From Gorsachius magnificus (Eukaryota; Chordata; Aves; Pelecaniformes; Ardeidae), in NCBI GenBank assembly GCA_034008185.1, contig CM067091.1, forward strand, positions 9,961,799 to 10,025,798: a stretch of 64,000 nucleotides of DNA. Reading direction: 5' to 3'. The position numbers were made by a program, and so were the translations under genes. The notes below the pieces were generated by a model that saw nothing but the letters and a program-made list of their open reading frames with translations, searched no databases and had not been told where the DNA came from. Below, one piece after another: positions 36,117-50,000 of this stretch; the first letter of the stretch is position 1; each line of letters starts with the position of its first letter.

Positions 36117-37907
36117 GTATGCCAAGGGAATGGCTTCTGTTGACAAGTTGTGACAAAGCGATGGCCAGAGAGAAGTGGACTGGGATTAGGAAGGGAGGCG
36201 CAGGTCTGGTCCTGTGTCGTCACGTAGGAGAAACATTGTCAGTGGATCCAGATTAGCCACAGCTCGAGAGCCTGCTGTCAGCCCTGGCCTCAAATGGGAA
36301 AGCCTGGCGATGGTGGGGCATCCGCTCTGGGTTGGCTGTGTGCGAGAAGGTTGCAATTTCACAGACCTTTTCCTGCCGCTCATGAGGGAGGTTGCGTTGG
36401 GAAGCTGAGGCTGTGAAAGATAACCTCCAGGAGGAGCTGGATGAATTGTCTGTGCAGATATATGTGCAGCCCTCTCCTTGCTCTAAAGCCGCCTGAGGTA
36501 CTCTGCAAGCTCTCGGGTATCTACATTGCAGTTGCTTTGTGTTTCCCATCCCCCTGCACGGAGGCAATTACCGTAATGATCCCAAGTCTCAGTTTTAAGA
36601 GTGTAGGCTGTGGCTGGCACCAGCACAATCCCATTGCGAATCAGAGAAGGACAATATTCCACCTTCCTCCAGCACTCCCCGGCATACCAGCACGGAAACA
36701 AACAATGCTTACTGCTCCAAGTTAGCTCTTGCACTGCTTGCTGACTGGTTTTGGCACACATTGTCCATGAAAAGGAATTACTAAATAAGCTCTTTCATAC
36801 TGTGCAGAACTCTTTCTGCTTGAGGGTTTTTTTTAATCTGTGATTAAACATGGGTGATGATTTGACAGTGAGCCTAAAAGGAGAAAAAGGCACAAAGTCT
36901 AATCTGATAGAGTTTAAAAAGTTTTCTGATCTCTCTTAGATCCTGGAGAGTATTTGTAAGTGGTACAATGCTAGCTGAAAATCCAGATTTAGAGTATTTA
37001 GAAGCAGCAGTAACAGTGGTTCTGTTGTGCTTGAATGACATGGCTATGTTACTTCCGCTGTACCATTTCTGAGGGAAAATCTCCATGTTTTAAAAATCAA
37101 GTGCATGAAATTCCTTAGACCGTACAGTCACTGCACACTTAAAAGCCAAATACTACGAGAGCTTCCTGAGAAGGAACAATTCTTTTTGTTTCAGTCTGAC
37201 CTCACTAAATGGGAACTGGAGAACAGAAATGCCTCTGGACACTTCTAGGCTTTGCAGGTTTCTTTCGTATTAAAAATACAGCATCAGTGGTAAATAGGAA
37301 GTTACCTTACAACATGGTTTTAAGTTGGTGGTATTAAAGATACTGCCACTGCAGCCAGGCAGGGTGGTAATAAAACAGCTCTGGCCTTTTCTGTTCTCTG
37401 GCAAGTCAAATACTTGGACAGCGCTCCCCTCTCCCCCAAACTAAGGGTATTATTTGGTGCACTAGCAAGTAAAGCTATTCCTGCTAATGGTGGGGCAAGA
37501 GGATACAGCAGCAGCTGGTACCGCTGCAGGAAGAAAATACACAGGGGCCATTGGTACGGGTCACTCAAATGCCTCAAAGAGAACAGCTCCATTTTTGTTT
37601 GCAGTGGCTCAGGCAGAATACCACAGCCTGTCCCTTGTGGAGGCAGGTGGAGTCATTTTAAGTTTAGACTGAAGAGGAGGTGTTTGATTTGGACACTCGG
37701 GCAACTGTTAGCTGGTTTTATCAGGTGTTTTCTGCTGCATGTCTGTTACCTGTCAGGCTTCAGGTTTTATATAATTCCCATGTTTTTCTTTGTCTCAGGA
37801 TTGGCATGAGAGGACGAGAGCTAATGGGTGGAGTTGGCAAAACGATGATGCAAAGCGGTGGGACGTTTGGGACATTCATGGCTATTGGTATGGGAATCCG
37901 CTGCTAA
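35986..37907 (+). CDS. ROMO1: ROMO1, reactive oxygen species modulator 1
   Basis: Small mitochondrial inner-membrane protein of 79 residues, the usual vertebrate length, linked to ROS production, OPA1-dependent cristae shape and protein import. Coding exons are 35986-36116 and 37799-37907, joined across an Arg codon (AG|G). The ATG directly follows the acceptor tttctag. The product starts [20 protein letters not shown] and has a Gly/Met/Ala-rich hydrophobic helix at about residues 22-44 ([18 protein letters not shown]). It then has the basic loop RIGMRGREL and a second Gly-rich helix ending MAIGMGIRC. It differs from human at only a few positions. It is transcribed away from NFS1 from the shared CpG island. 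The 1.7-kb intron holds nothing I recognise. Confidence 0.97.
37799..37907 (+). CDS. ROMO1: ROMO1 coding exon 2
   Basis: Encodes (R)[20 protein letters not shown].. to ..MGIRC and TAA. Acceptor is tgtctcag. Confidence 0.96.
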
Positions 37908-38124
37908 CCTGGAGCTTGGGTTTTAACCCAGAATGCCCCTGTCCAGCCTTTCCTCCTCTGTACCACAAAAAAATCTTCAGATACCTGGAAGTGAGAGCTC
38001 TTCGTGAAATGGTGAAGCACCATCCTCCTTGCTTTGCTGTTGTAAACATGCTCTTTACGAAATTCCTACTTCCCTCCTGTCTCTTTCTCCCACAGCAATG
38101 AGAATTAATAATCCTTTGTACTAC

Positions 38125-38130
38125 ATTAAA
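38125..38130 (+). terminator. poly(A) signal of ROMO1
   Basis: ATTAAA about 220 bases past the ROMO1 stop, followed by CACAGGTGTAAG, a plausible cleavage and GU-rich region. Confidence 0.6.
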
Positions 38131-38150
38131 GTTCCTATTTCACAGGTGTA

Positions 38151-40090
38151 AGCACAGTGCACACATTTCTCCCTTTGTTTCCTCAGGCAGCTCACATTCA
38201 CCATCTGTTGATGTGGAGCCATTGCATTCGTGCATTCCCAAGCCCAGGAGAGTTACTCTGTGGCTAAGTTGGATCAACTATCAAATTTCTCCTCTTGCAA
38301 AACCAGGTGGGGTGAAGCTGACCTCACTTCTGAGGTCCAGGTAATACAGGGTAAATGCCCTCACAGAGAGCAAGGGACCCCAGAAGGACTCGGGCGAGTC
38401 CTGAAGGAGCAGCTAGGGCACCTTCCTCCAGCCAGCCTGGCAGCACATGGGGTGCAAAAAGCAGTCAGGGAACAGCACAGAGCAGGCATAGCCATGCTGC
38501 TAGAGCTGAAAACCATTCAACTGCTGAAAAAAAGGAAAACAGGTCCTGTAACATGACAGCTAGAGGTATTTTGTGAGAGTCACAAGGATGACATCAGACC
38601 TAGGAGACATAACCTCCCTTTAGCTGTTGCTAAAGCTCTCCCTTCAGGACTTGCTGTGCTGTAAGTTACTGTGTTATCAGCACAGCTCAGCTTGATCACC
38701 CCACCTCCTTCACAGCACTGAAGGGTGGTTTCTAACAGCTTCAGCAAGGCAAGGCGAGCTGCGCTCTGCCCTACAGCCCTTCTAGAGAAGGGAAGGACAG
38801 AACCCATGCTTGCAGCTGCCTCCAGTGATAGGAACTTGCAGTGGCTTCTTTCATCCCCTCAGCAAAGGAAGGGGGCTCCACCTGTAGGACAGTGCTCCAC
38901 CGGCAGAGTCTCCCTCCAATCTGCCTTAACAGGTCTCCAAGGAGCTCAGTGCTTCCCAGGGAGAGCAGGAGATTCCTCCCTGCCCCTTGCCAGCCTCTGT
39001 AGCAGTGCCTACAGCCAACTACAATGAGTTCAGTGTTGCAATCTTGTTATTTGCCTTTTGAAACAAGGCTTGCCTTTGCTCCTCCTTTACTTCTGTTTAA
39101 GGATAGGACAGATTAGCAGCACCTGAATGAGCACCAACACAGCCTTCACCCAGCACAAGCGCCATTTCCCCAGTTTTTAAGGGAGAAACACAAATCTGCC
39201 ACCAAAAGCCTGCTCACTCTCTGCTGTCGTGCAGCTCAATAACCTCCCAACAGAAACTCTGCCAGCAGCCACCAAGTCGAGCAGCACAGCTGTTCTGGAA
39301 CACCTCCAGTTTTACCCCAACAGGCACTGGTGGGTTAATAATGGCAACTAAAAATAGGTCAAGCAAAACTAGAGAGCAGCTTTGCTTGGCTTCCTTCAGC
39401 TGTGTCATGTGCTTCAAATATGCCCTCCCACAGAACATTCCTGGCTCCTGCCCACATTTCCCTTTGTGCTGCCTCCCATCTCCCACTCCAGCAGTCCAGG
39501 AGGGAGCCACAGGAGACAGCCTCTTGCCCTATGTACACCCTGAACGGCAGTGCCCGGGACGCTGGGGACCAGGTCACCACCACTTTCAGTCCCAGGCACT
39601 AGCAGCATCCCTGCCCAGCCCATTTTCACCCACCTGGGTGGAACCTGCTCTCTGCACCTTTGTCAAATGCAGCTTTTGTGAGCCAGTGCTTAAGAGTGAC
39701 AGGGAGGGGGAAAGGAGTACTAAGAGGGCAACCCACTCAGGCAGGTTTCCCTGCAGAAACCAGATTAAAAGCCAACATGAATTACTCCTACATCCCCATG
39801 ATTCACAACCATTTGTGGAAGATGGGGGCAGAAGGGAAGTGATCTCTGGAATGAATCTGCAGCAGGCCTGAGAAAGGGCCAGAGCTGTCCCCTGCCCAGG
39901 CAGTGAGACAGCCCACAGGCCCTGGACCACCAGGGAGGGTTCAGGACAGCAGGAACCAGCTCCTGACTTTTCTCCTGGAGGAGAGGGTGGTACTCCAAAC
40001 ATCCACCATCCCAAGGCACCTCTCACTCACCTCCAGTCTCCAGCAGACACTGCTTAAATCACATGAGGCGAGCAGAGAAATAAAGCTTCA
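38151..40090. other. intergenic gap between converging ROMO1 and RBM39
   Basis: Moderately GC-rich DNA. Both strands have open frames of up to 176 codons (39341-39871 plus) and 146 codons (39586-40026 minus), but neither product resembles a known protein and they overlap. I see no splice pattern or transposon that I can name. Confidence 0.6.
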
Positions 40091-40111
40091 TGAAGGCCTT
40101 TTTAAGAGAAT

Positions 40112-40117
40112 TTTATT
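40112..40117 (-). terminator. poly(A) signal of RBM39
   Basis: Minus-strand AATAAA about 880 bases past the stop at 40993. A nearer AATAAA at 40863-40868 could give a shorter 3' UTR. Confidence 0.5.
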
Positions 40118-40992
40118 TGAGTGGTTCTTACAAAGATTGTTGCAATATGAAAGTCTTTGATAGAAATATCAAGCTGTCTTGTCAAACACACTGAAGTAAC
40201 CCAAAAATATATTTCAGAGCTCACAGAGCTTAAAAAGAGCAAAGATTATATGCAACCAGAACAAAACACGTTTCTGTATTTCCTACCGATTTTCAGACTC
40301 GGCTGAAACCCTTCAACTGTGCCACACTGCATACATAGAAACTTATCTGGAAATGCAGAGATAGTTTTGTTTGGAAACTTAGACACACCTCACACAGTAT
40401 TTACAAAGAAACTTTTACAGATACATTAATCAAAAGTTACCATCAAGAAATAAAACCCTTCAATCCTTATATTCTTACCAGTTATTCAGCACAAAGCAAG
40501 CTGAAGGGCTCTCTAGCGTCAGCTTTCAGTAGCCTCTTGAGTTTTCCATTTATACAAAACACTAAATATGTCCCTTCATAAAGTCTATCTCCGATATCCA
40601 CCTTTAGCAGATCACCTACATTTAGTGAAATGTAAAATGTAATTGCTGCATTAAAAGAAAGGCTTGTGAAACATTAAAAATATCCTTATGTCCCATCTGC
40701 CTTTTACAGAGAACTTGTTTTCTATGAGCTACTTCTCAGTTCCTACAGATCACCTTAGTAAATGTACAAGAATAACAAGGCAGAACAAGAAGTCAACAGC
40801 TTTGTATACAGTGGAAATGCTAGTTAGGGAGAATGAACACACTGCATTTCTGCTTACTTCATTTTATTTTTAAAGGTAGCAGGAAGTGTACACAAAATGA
40901 CATTAAATCCTCTCATTTAGTTTTATCTAAATAAAAGATAACTCAATCTTCCTCCAAAAAATAACTATGTACAAAACGGACTAAATCCATCT
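40118..40992 (-). other. RBM39 3' UTR
   Basis: AT-rich, non-coding sequence from the stop codon to the distal AATAAA. The exact cleavage site is inferred. Confidence 0.6.
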
Positions 40993-41093
40993 TCATCGTC
41001 GAACAGGAACCAGTAGTTGGGTTGCAGTCATAGAGTCTGGGAAAAGGCTATGGTATGTTGGAAGAGGTACATATGCTGCTGTAATCATTTTAC
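40993..41093 (-). CDS. RBM39: RBM39 last coding exon
   Basis: Encodes (G)[20 protein letters not shown].. to ..LLVPVRR and TGA. Acceptor is tgattag. Confidence 0.95.
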
Positions 41094-44000
41094 CTAATCA
41101 GAAGATTTAAAAAAAAAAATATCAGTATTTGGTCATTTCTGTAATTGGTCAATAAATGTATTTCGGTCTCTATGAAATCCACTCACCTGCAAACCACCTC
41201 CCATGCAATGCATTTACAGCTGCAATGGCAGCAGCAATTGAAGGACATTTGACATACACATTGCCCTGTAACAGAGAAGGATTACAGCCCATTAGAGGCT
41301 CAAGAAACATCCCACATCATCTGTTCTCAAGACCCTTCCTTCCTGTGGCTGTGATGGAGGCAAACCTGCTGGTTTGTTCCTGCTGATACCAACAGGTAAT
41401 GCAGAACGAGCATGAGCAAACAGAGCAATGGGCAGTCTTTCACTGCCAGGCATTACTGTGCTGTAACAGTTATCACAGCGTGAAACTCTTCTAAGTAGGA
41501 CTTTGCAAAACAGAGCAAGTGTGAACTTGACCTGAAATCAACAAGTACTGGATTGCTTGCTCATGATAACCCTTCCAAGAGGTATCTAATGGCTCCTGGC
41601 TACAAATCACATGCAAAACAGAAAAGCACAAGCAATTTGGCTACCTCTACCATACCCTAGCCATTGAGTTCTGTGTATCACCGAGTTTAACCACAAATGC
41701 GTAACTGGATACGCAAGTTCACAGTCTAGTTTTCAAAGGGATTAAGCACTCCCCATTCCCCAGGGCAGGAAGGACCTCCAGCACTTCAAGGAAGACTGGT
41801 GCAGTAAAAATTCTCCTACATGAACTTCAGCATCTGTCTTTACTTGAACAAGGACCAAGACAAAGACGGAGGGGGGGGGGGAAATCACATCAGGGCAGGA
41901 AGAGCCAAAGATAATACCCAGTGTGAATGACAGACTGATCTTTTACCTGAAGTTTTCTATCTGCAAATTAAGCACTAAACCAGCCTAATCCAGAGCACTG
42001 CAATATTCACATTCAACAACACCAAGACGTGTACGCAGACGCCCACAGTAACATGCATGCATTTTTCTGGCTGCCTGCTTAAAAATAGACTACTACGAGT
42101 AATTCTTGGAACAGATCAGATTCTAGCTGAAACAGATTTTGCAGGAGAAGAATACAGTAAGAAATAGAACCAGCCTTCTCTTCAGCAGCCTTTCCCAGCC
42201 TGTACTGACTCTTCCCCCTGTGATCTAACTCATTCCTTCTCAGGGGGGAAACTTGAGAGCAGGGCTGATGTTTAAGGCACTACGCAATTAAAACACACGG
42301 TTCTGTTCTGAGCCTCCTCCTGTGCAGGCATCCAAGCTGCATAAACCTTGAAATGAGATACAACAACAAAAAGCTTTACTTTTCCTTAACACGACACAGT
42401 GCCTTGCACAACAGACTGGAACACAACAGGACACTTCCAGGGCCTGATGGTTAGAAATTAATCCGACTATGAGAGTGTTTGAAACTGTACTTCACTTTGG
42501 GCTGTGAATTCTATATAAAAGGGGTTCAAGAAGGCCAAACTCCATACAGACCTTCCACAGTTTGTATTTTAAGAGCTGAAATACAGGGGAGATAACCAGT
42601 CTGGGGATTGTGTAAACAACGTGAGCACAGAAGAAAAATGTATTCGCCTTTTAAGACGCAGGCTGAGCATCCCTCAAGCAGCCATTGACCTGGGTAATTA
42701 AGTCAGCATCAGTAGCCTTTTTTCTTCTCCTCCCCATTGTAACTCTAGGCCCTCCTACTGCCCACTGGGGGGGGGGGGGGGGGGGGGGGGGGAAGAGCGA
42801 AGTATTTGTAACGCTCCCTCTATAGACTGCAAAACAACAACACTCCTAAAACCTGATCAGCATCTCCTTGGAACCAGGCATACCTGAGCTGAGTTTTTGT
42901 CTACATAGATGTGGATAACTCCTCCATGTTTGTTACATTCCTCAATCACATCGTCTTTAATTTCTGTATCCCAGCCAGCTTCTTCTTCACTGTAGAGGGT
43001 GGAGAAAGAACAGGACAGAGATGGAATTGTTATCACTCAGATGAAATCCACCCCAAAACCCATCAAAAAACCCTCTGCAACGTTCTGATTCCTCTCTCAG
43101 ATGTTAAAGTCATCAACAAATGCCAAACAGACAATACATCACTTACGTTTGAGGATTAAACATGTTGGAAAGCTGGAAGCACTGTGTTGCAAGTGGTTGT
43201 ACAGAAGCAGCTGCAGCCAGAACTGTTGTAATGGAAAAAAACCACACAGTAAGAGATCTAAGCACCCACTATGCATGGATTCAATTTAAATGAGTATCTG
43301 CTATCTGTTCTTAAATTCCCAACATTCAGCTATAGTAGCAACCATTCTAACTAAACAGAAAATTGAAGGCAGTAAAGCAAAACTCATAACTAGACACCAT
43401 TTATGATAGAGGAATTTTAAATTGACCGATACAGAAAAGAGCATAGATGACCTACAGTTGAAGCTGAAAGAGAAGATAACCCTGCACATTGATTTTGGCA
43501 GATTTTCTATTTAAACATTCAAATGCAGATACATGCATCTTCACACGCATCTAAAATATCTGCCAGAGTTCACTGCCAGCAACACCTTCAAATTTTTTTC
43601 TCCTCATGTAAGCCAAACAGCAACTCAGGATGGAGTGGGACCACCTGACCTGACTTCACAGGAAACAGACCTCTTCAAGAATTCTCAAAGTGTATTTTAA
43701 ACACTTTGAATTATCCTTCAAAAACATTGTACTTTTGTCCTATGGAAATGTGTACGGTAGGAAATATTTGACAAGTAAAATTATAAACGTTTTAACTGTA
43801 GAACAGATCTACACTCTTTCCTAATACTATGAAATTATTACTTGTCATTTATTGTTGCTCATCATCACAGTACATCTTCTTAAAGATAAGTGCTGTCCTA
43901 TAGGCTGCAAGCTTCTGTTCATTTAGCTGAAATAACAGCCACCTCCTCTCTACATATGTAGACAGGGGTTAAGCAGTCAGAGTAAGATGACAACTAATCC

Positions 44001-47000
44001 AGCAACAGTAACCCCAAACTCCCGATTCTCAAATGACCCCTCTAGTCCCTACCTCAAAGGCAGGAAAAAAACCTGCACCCAACCACACCTAAATCCACAA
44101 ACAAAACCACAAATCCCACACATTTTCTAGGACTAACAAGGGGCTGGAGAATGTTACCAGCACTGAGGAAATGCTACAAAGAAAGGATAAAGTGTTTAAC
44201 ATACATTGTTATTTTCAGTCAATAATAAATACCTAGTATGATTCCTACAGACACAAAGACAATACAGTTTCTTAGGCTGCTGGCAAACTCTACACCAGAA
44301 GCATTTCACTTACAGACATCTGCAACAAGACCTACTGGTGACAAGTTACATCAAATGCTAGTTTACCTTCATTCTGCTGAGACAGTCTTGTTTGCAAATC
44401 TAAAGAAAAATATACAGAAGTTAATTAGTATGCTTGCTAGCACTGTTGTATCGCTACCTGCCAGCCAGGTTGTTTAGCTCATCTCTTTGTGGTTAAGAGC
44501 TTGTTCAAATACCTCAACCCACTCTCACTGTTCCTCTCTAGTTGTGAGTAGCTTCATTTATTTCAGCTTCTCAACTGGAATATTCTGTACTCAGTAGAGA
44601 TTCCACGACTACAAAGGTAAGCATATCTCAAAGAGAAACAATACCTTAAAAGGAAAGACACAGCAATGTCCTTTAATTCAATGTACCATTTTCTACCTTG
44701 CCTTTGCTGTGCTTCAACTCTTTGTTAAGATGTATTTTGTTCCATGAGAAAATCATCACACCAATTCTTACAGGCATTAGAAGTCTGGCATCTTTACTAA
44801 CAGAAAGCATTTAAGTACACAGTTACCCAAACATGACATTCTGAAAGTGGTTACTAAATTTAATTTCCAGTAGTATAAGGCGATATTTCACCCACTATCT
44901 TTCCATGTAAATGTCATAATGACACCAGTTACTTCAGTATTTTTCAAATTCAAAACAGTTTCAAGTTTTCAGAACATTTAATTTGCCAAGAAAACACTAA
45001 TTACTTGCTTATTAAATAGAGTGTCCCAGCTTGAAGTAATGGGAACAGAAAAATGCAGACTTTCTAACCATTTCCAAGTATAGAACTCCAATACTCGACA
45101 CCTTTAAACCAACAGAAAATTTCAGAACACAAGAAATGTAAGCATAAGCCTCTTCACTTATGTTCCAATTTAATTCACACAAGCACGAAGAGTTAGAAGA
45201 CTGAAGTTAACCGCCATCTTAATTCACTTGTTTAGAAAGCAGTGAAGCAATGGACCCCGAGTTAGCTTCCAAGCTTACTTGGAAATACCTGAAGGTATCG
45301 GGCATCAATATACTTTCCCCCTTCCTAATAAACCCTTCTCCAAACACTGGGGGACCAACAGGAGTGATTTTTTTTTTTTTTTTTTGCTTTAAGTATTAGG
45401 CAGCAAGAGCCCTGAAGACACATCTTCCTCAAGTGCCTTCCCAAGTGACTGCCACAGAAGTCATAGAACTGGGAACCACATGGAAAAGTAGGAGGCGGAA
45501 GGAGCAAGCTCTGAAGGCTGAGCTGTAACAAGAACTGGCTACATTTAGTGTGTCTTCCATCTGGATCTGAACAAAAAGAAATCCTCAATTCTATAGACTG
45601 AGAAATACCATAACGGGCAAGACTGTCTTAGCTTGTATTCTTTGCAGAAACTCCATGGATTTAACCAAATTTAGAATTAATTGCCTAGTTAATTAGTACC
45701 CAAATTCTTTGTAAACAAATGTGTTTTTAAAAAAACCCAAACCCAACCCCAAATCTCCTACATCACTCTAGTTAGATGAGGACAGACTTCTCCCTCTGCA
45801 ATTCTGATGCGATTGCACACATATGTCATGTGCAGCTGAACTCACCAAATGTCAGTCAGCCTGGGGCTCTACAGCCAAATGCTGCAGGCCACCTGCACCA
45901 AATGTGGCAAATCTACACCACCAGTTCACATTCTGTCTAGAGCCGAGAGTCAAATCTGTTCTAAACACAGGCAAATCAGCTAACACTATCTTGTGGCAAC
46001 AAGTTTCATAGGTTAATTATCTACCACCTCTAAAACATAACCCCCTGTCCACCAAATCTTTCACCAACTAAATTTTCTTGTTGCTCATGATTGAAGAATA
46101 GTCCTCTCCTCTCACTTCTAAATTCAGTCAGAATTTATAAATTCATTGTCAACTCTTATTCTTCCCTACATGCAGTTTAAATATTATGTGGAAACTAAAA
46201 TGAACACATCTGTCAATATCAACTCTTTCAGTATGTTCTGTATACACATCTGTAAGAATAGTGAGTTTAGCATGACTAGTAAGTACATGCTTAGGTACAG
46301 AGAAAGTAGAAATACAGAAGGATCTATCAAAGCATTTTGTGTCTTAAATCAAGTTGCATGTTTGTTTTGAAACAGAGCTGGCTTTAAATAAGCAAGAGCC
46401 TGCCAAATGTTTCCCAGTTTTCTACGTAATTACTTACAATGGAACAGCAGATCAATTAGAGGTCCTGGGTGGTAACCCCTATCCCTCCCTCTACTGTAGC
46501 ACACTATCTCAGCCTTTTTCATAAACAGTTCCTTCCTAAAGGCAAGGAATGTTTTGTCCCACAAAGCATTAGAAGAATGTTCTATAGCCTCATGGTTATT
46601 TTAAGTTTCAGATTTTCAGACAGAATTTACTAGAGAACAGAAGAGTACACAGCCACAACTGTTTAGCTTCAATTCTTTTTCCTGCTGGAATTTTCTCTAT
46701 GGGAATAACGTCCAAATTCTCAGGTCTCCCAAAAATCCAATTATTTAGCTTCCCTATTTTAGTTTGATTCAACCCATCCTGAACATGGATGACCAGAACT
46801 GTTCACGAATGCGTATGTTACATCTCAGATGCTCAAGTATGCTACCTCTAGGGACATAGCTGCCCTTTCAAAAATGCATCACGCTGACAGTTCATATTCA
46901 CTTACTGATGAACTGGAGTATTTAGGTATTTTCCTCCTCCTTGGCCATCTTTCACTGCCAGGCTCACAGGCTATATAACCAGAATTTGTTTCAATCCTCA

Positions 47001-50000
47001 ACAGGTGAACAACATACAACACCCCAAACATACAACACCCCAAAAATCCCTCATCAGCCTGTTATTTACTCACCTTGCTCCTACTCTTGTTGACCATTGT
47101 TATTTGTGTAAATATTAACAAGATCAGCCCAACACCTGAACTTTGTTTTCAACAACAGTCTCTAACCTTCCCAGCTTTCATCTGAAAAAAATCCCTCTTT
47201 GAGCCAGCTTCTTTACATATCTTGTACTTCCTGTAATACCCACCTCTCTAGCTTAATAACTTCCAAATGACACAAGGCAAAAGTTCAGAGAGGAGAGTTC
47301 TACTACTGCTCCTCTGCCTAGGAAAGTCAGTTTTATCAAAGATTGTTAATTCTTTAAATCCAGTTTCTCTGAAAGTATGCTATACATTAATAATACCCAT
47401 CAGTTTACCCATCTTTAGTGTGACTTCTGAAGGAGAGAAGTGGTCAGAGTAACAGGACTGGAAAACAGCCTGATTATGTTCTTCTTCCTCATGTGTAGGT
47501 AATTTAGAATTAGATGTTCCAGCTATATACTGTACCACATATTTAAAAAATTCATTGACAACACCAGATATCAGACCTCATATTTCAAGCACTTATTCCC
47601 TCATTAATGATGGGAGTTTTCTTACCACTCTGAACTAAGTATAGTCAGCTCTTACTTTTAGCTTTGCCTTCTACCTTGTGGATATATTTTTTTTTTAAAA
47701 ATCCATATTCCTAGCTTATCTTGCTCAAATTCCAAACTTTGTGACTACTGTTCCCACCACAAACTGAGCCAATGAGATTCTTTTGAGACATCGTGGGAGT
47801 ATTTTTTCATTCAACCTCAGCCCCACTTCCTTTTTGTTCTCTTCAAGAGCTTGTAAATCTTCATCTATGTTTTTACGTCTTTTACAAGGTCTAACTCAAT
47901 CTGACTGTTGGCAGGCAATTCTCATTTTATCTATTTTCCAAAATAAAAATATTGGTTTATTATCAGTCCTTTTTCCTATTCTTCATAGGTTCTGTACTTA
48001 TTCATTATTTCTTTTAAGGTAGTTTATCACCCAGTTCGGTGTGGAGCCCATTTCTAACAGGACTGTTTCTTCTTTCTGTGGAATACAGATCCAATATAGC
48101 GTTAACAACTTAGAACTGAAGAAACTGCTTACATCCTGCCTGTTCAAACACCTCAGTTGCTTAGAACTAGATGACTTTATGGCCTTGTTTCTTCAACCAC
48201 CACTTTTGAAATCAGAAGCCTTAGTTACAGACCTGTTTTGTTTACCCTTCCATTTAAACCTGAGCAACTCATGATCCTTCAAGTCAATGGTCATTTCTAT
48301 TCTCATCCATAACATCTTCATTACTTACCAAATTGAGTTTAAAATAGCATCCCCTCTTCATGAGTCAGTGAGTGTTTGATGAAGAAATTTGTCGGATATC
48401 ACATCCCGGAATATCTGGGCCCCACCATTATTACTAGCAATTCTTCTCCAATCTGTATTAGGGAAGTTAAAGTCTCCCATAATGACATAATTCCTGGTGA
48501 TAATTTTCTCTAACAAGAGTAAAGAGATCTTTAATCCATAACCAAATCTCACTTTGGGGATAGCTCATGACTATGGTAGTAAAAAGCTTTATCTTTTTCC
48601 AACGTTACTTAAGTTGCACGTGTCTGCATTATTCCTTTTGTACAATACAAGTGGAATAAACAATGCTACTCCTACCACTTCTACAGTTACCAAACATGCA
48701 CAATTTCCACAACCTCTATTCAGCCTTATCTTTTGTTCCTCCACAGCCATGTTGTCTCATACTGATTCCATACTATCCTAACAGTTCAGCTGTGTTAGAC
48801 ATTTTTGGCCATGTTCCCTACTTGGGGAGTTTGGATTTCTTTGGCATGTTTGTTTCAAGTATGATGGTGGGGAAAGGATCAGTGTTTTTTAGAAATACTT
48901 CTCTCACTTCTCATTGACTACACCTGTTTCCAAGCAAAACTGTCACACCACTTCATCACTTAGGTGATCTAATTTTAGTGTTGTTTACCTTTCCTTCTCT
49001 TTCTGGACTAGACACACTTTTTCCTTGCCACTGTGTCTTTTTCATCTTTTTCTTCTCAAATAGAAATAACCCCACCTTATTCATCAACCCACGTTTTTCT
49101 TTCACTAGCCAGTCCCTTTTCCTTCCAAGGGTGTACCTATAGTAAGACCCTACTGTATTCTTTTAGCAACTGTCTATAGTTTCATGTGTAAGGTCTTGTC
49201 AAAACTGCACCTGAACTTCAGTAACGTGATTCAGCTGTATCTTAAGTCTGAATCACTTCTGTCACAAACTCTGCTGGAAGACAAACAAAACACCACCACC
49301 TATTCTTTATTGATTTCCTGACACTTCTCATGTGTTCCAGCATCTACATATTTGTGACATTCAAGTCTTTTCTACTGCTATGACAGTTTTATGCCCTTTT
49401 TTCCTGTATTAATAAAAAAATAATAAAAACAAGAAGAAGAAATTCTACTCTGAATTCCTAATCTCCTGCGGGAAGTTACTCATTGCTTTGGTTCTGAAGC
49501 CCTCTTGAACAGTTTGTTGTTTAGGCCAGCTATGAACTAGCAGCAGCAATCATATCCTCAGCCTCATTCCCTCTCAGTAACCTTCCAACATACCCAGTTG
49601 TAGAACACAAAACCTTCAAATCTCCTGATGTACAGTGTCCTTCCTCCCCAGGACATACACTGTACAAACCTAACACTACTGTAGTCCTAGTTGCCATGTC
49701 CCCTATAAAGCCCTAATAACCTTCTTGCCCGTGGTACAGCTCTGCTTTTTCAGAAGGGTCAATCCCCTTCCAGTTATGAGCCTGCCATTTTTAACAGTCA
49801 ACATTTACACTGCAGTATAACTAAGAGTCCCCATTTGTACAGGGAACAGTAAAGATAAAGAGATGAAGGCTTGGGATGAATTAAGTGAACTACAACAGAT
49901 TTGCCAAAAATAATGCAAAGTGAATCATGCCCATCAAAGCTGTCATATGTTGTCCCTGTTTATTTGCTCATGGATTTGCAGTATTTTACAGTTTGTAAAA

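Noticed and set aside
39341..40026. Overlapping open frames of 176 codons (plus) and 146 codons (minus) between ROMO1 and RBM39
   Set aside because: No family resemblance, no splice or promoter context, and opposite-strand overlap in GC-richer intergenic DNA.
45325..45588. Possible retrocopy ending in the poly-A at 45368-45385 (minus strand)
   Set aside because: No recognisable parent gene, no poly(A) signal next to the tail and no target duplication found.
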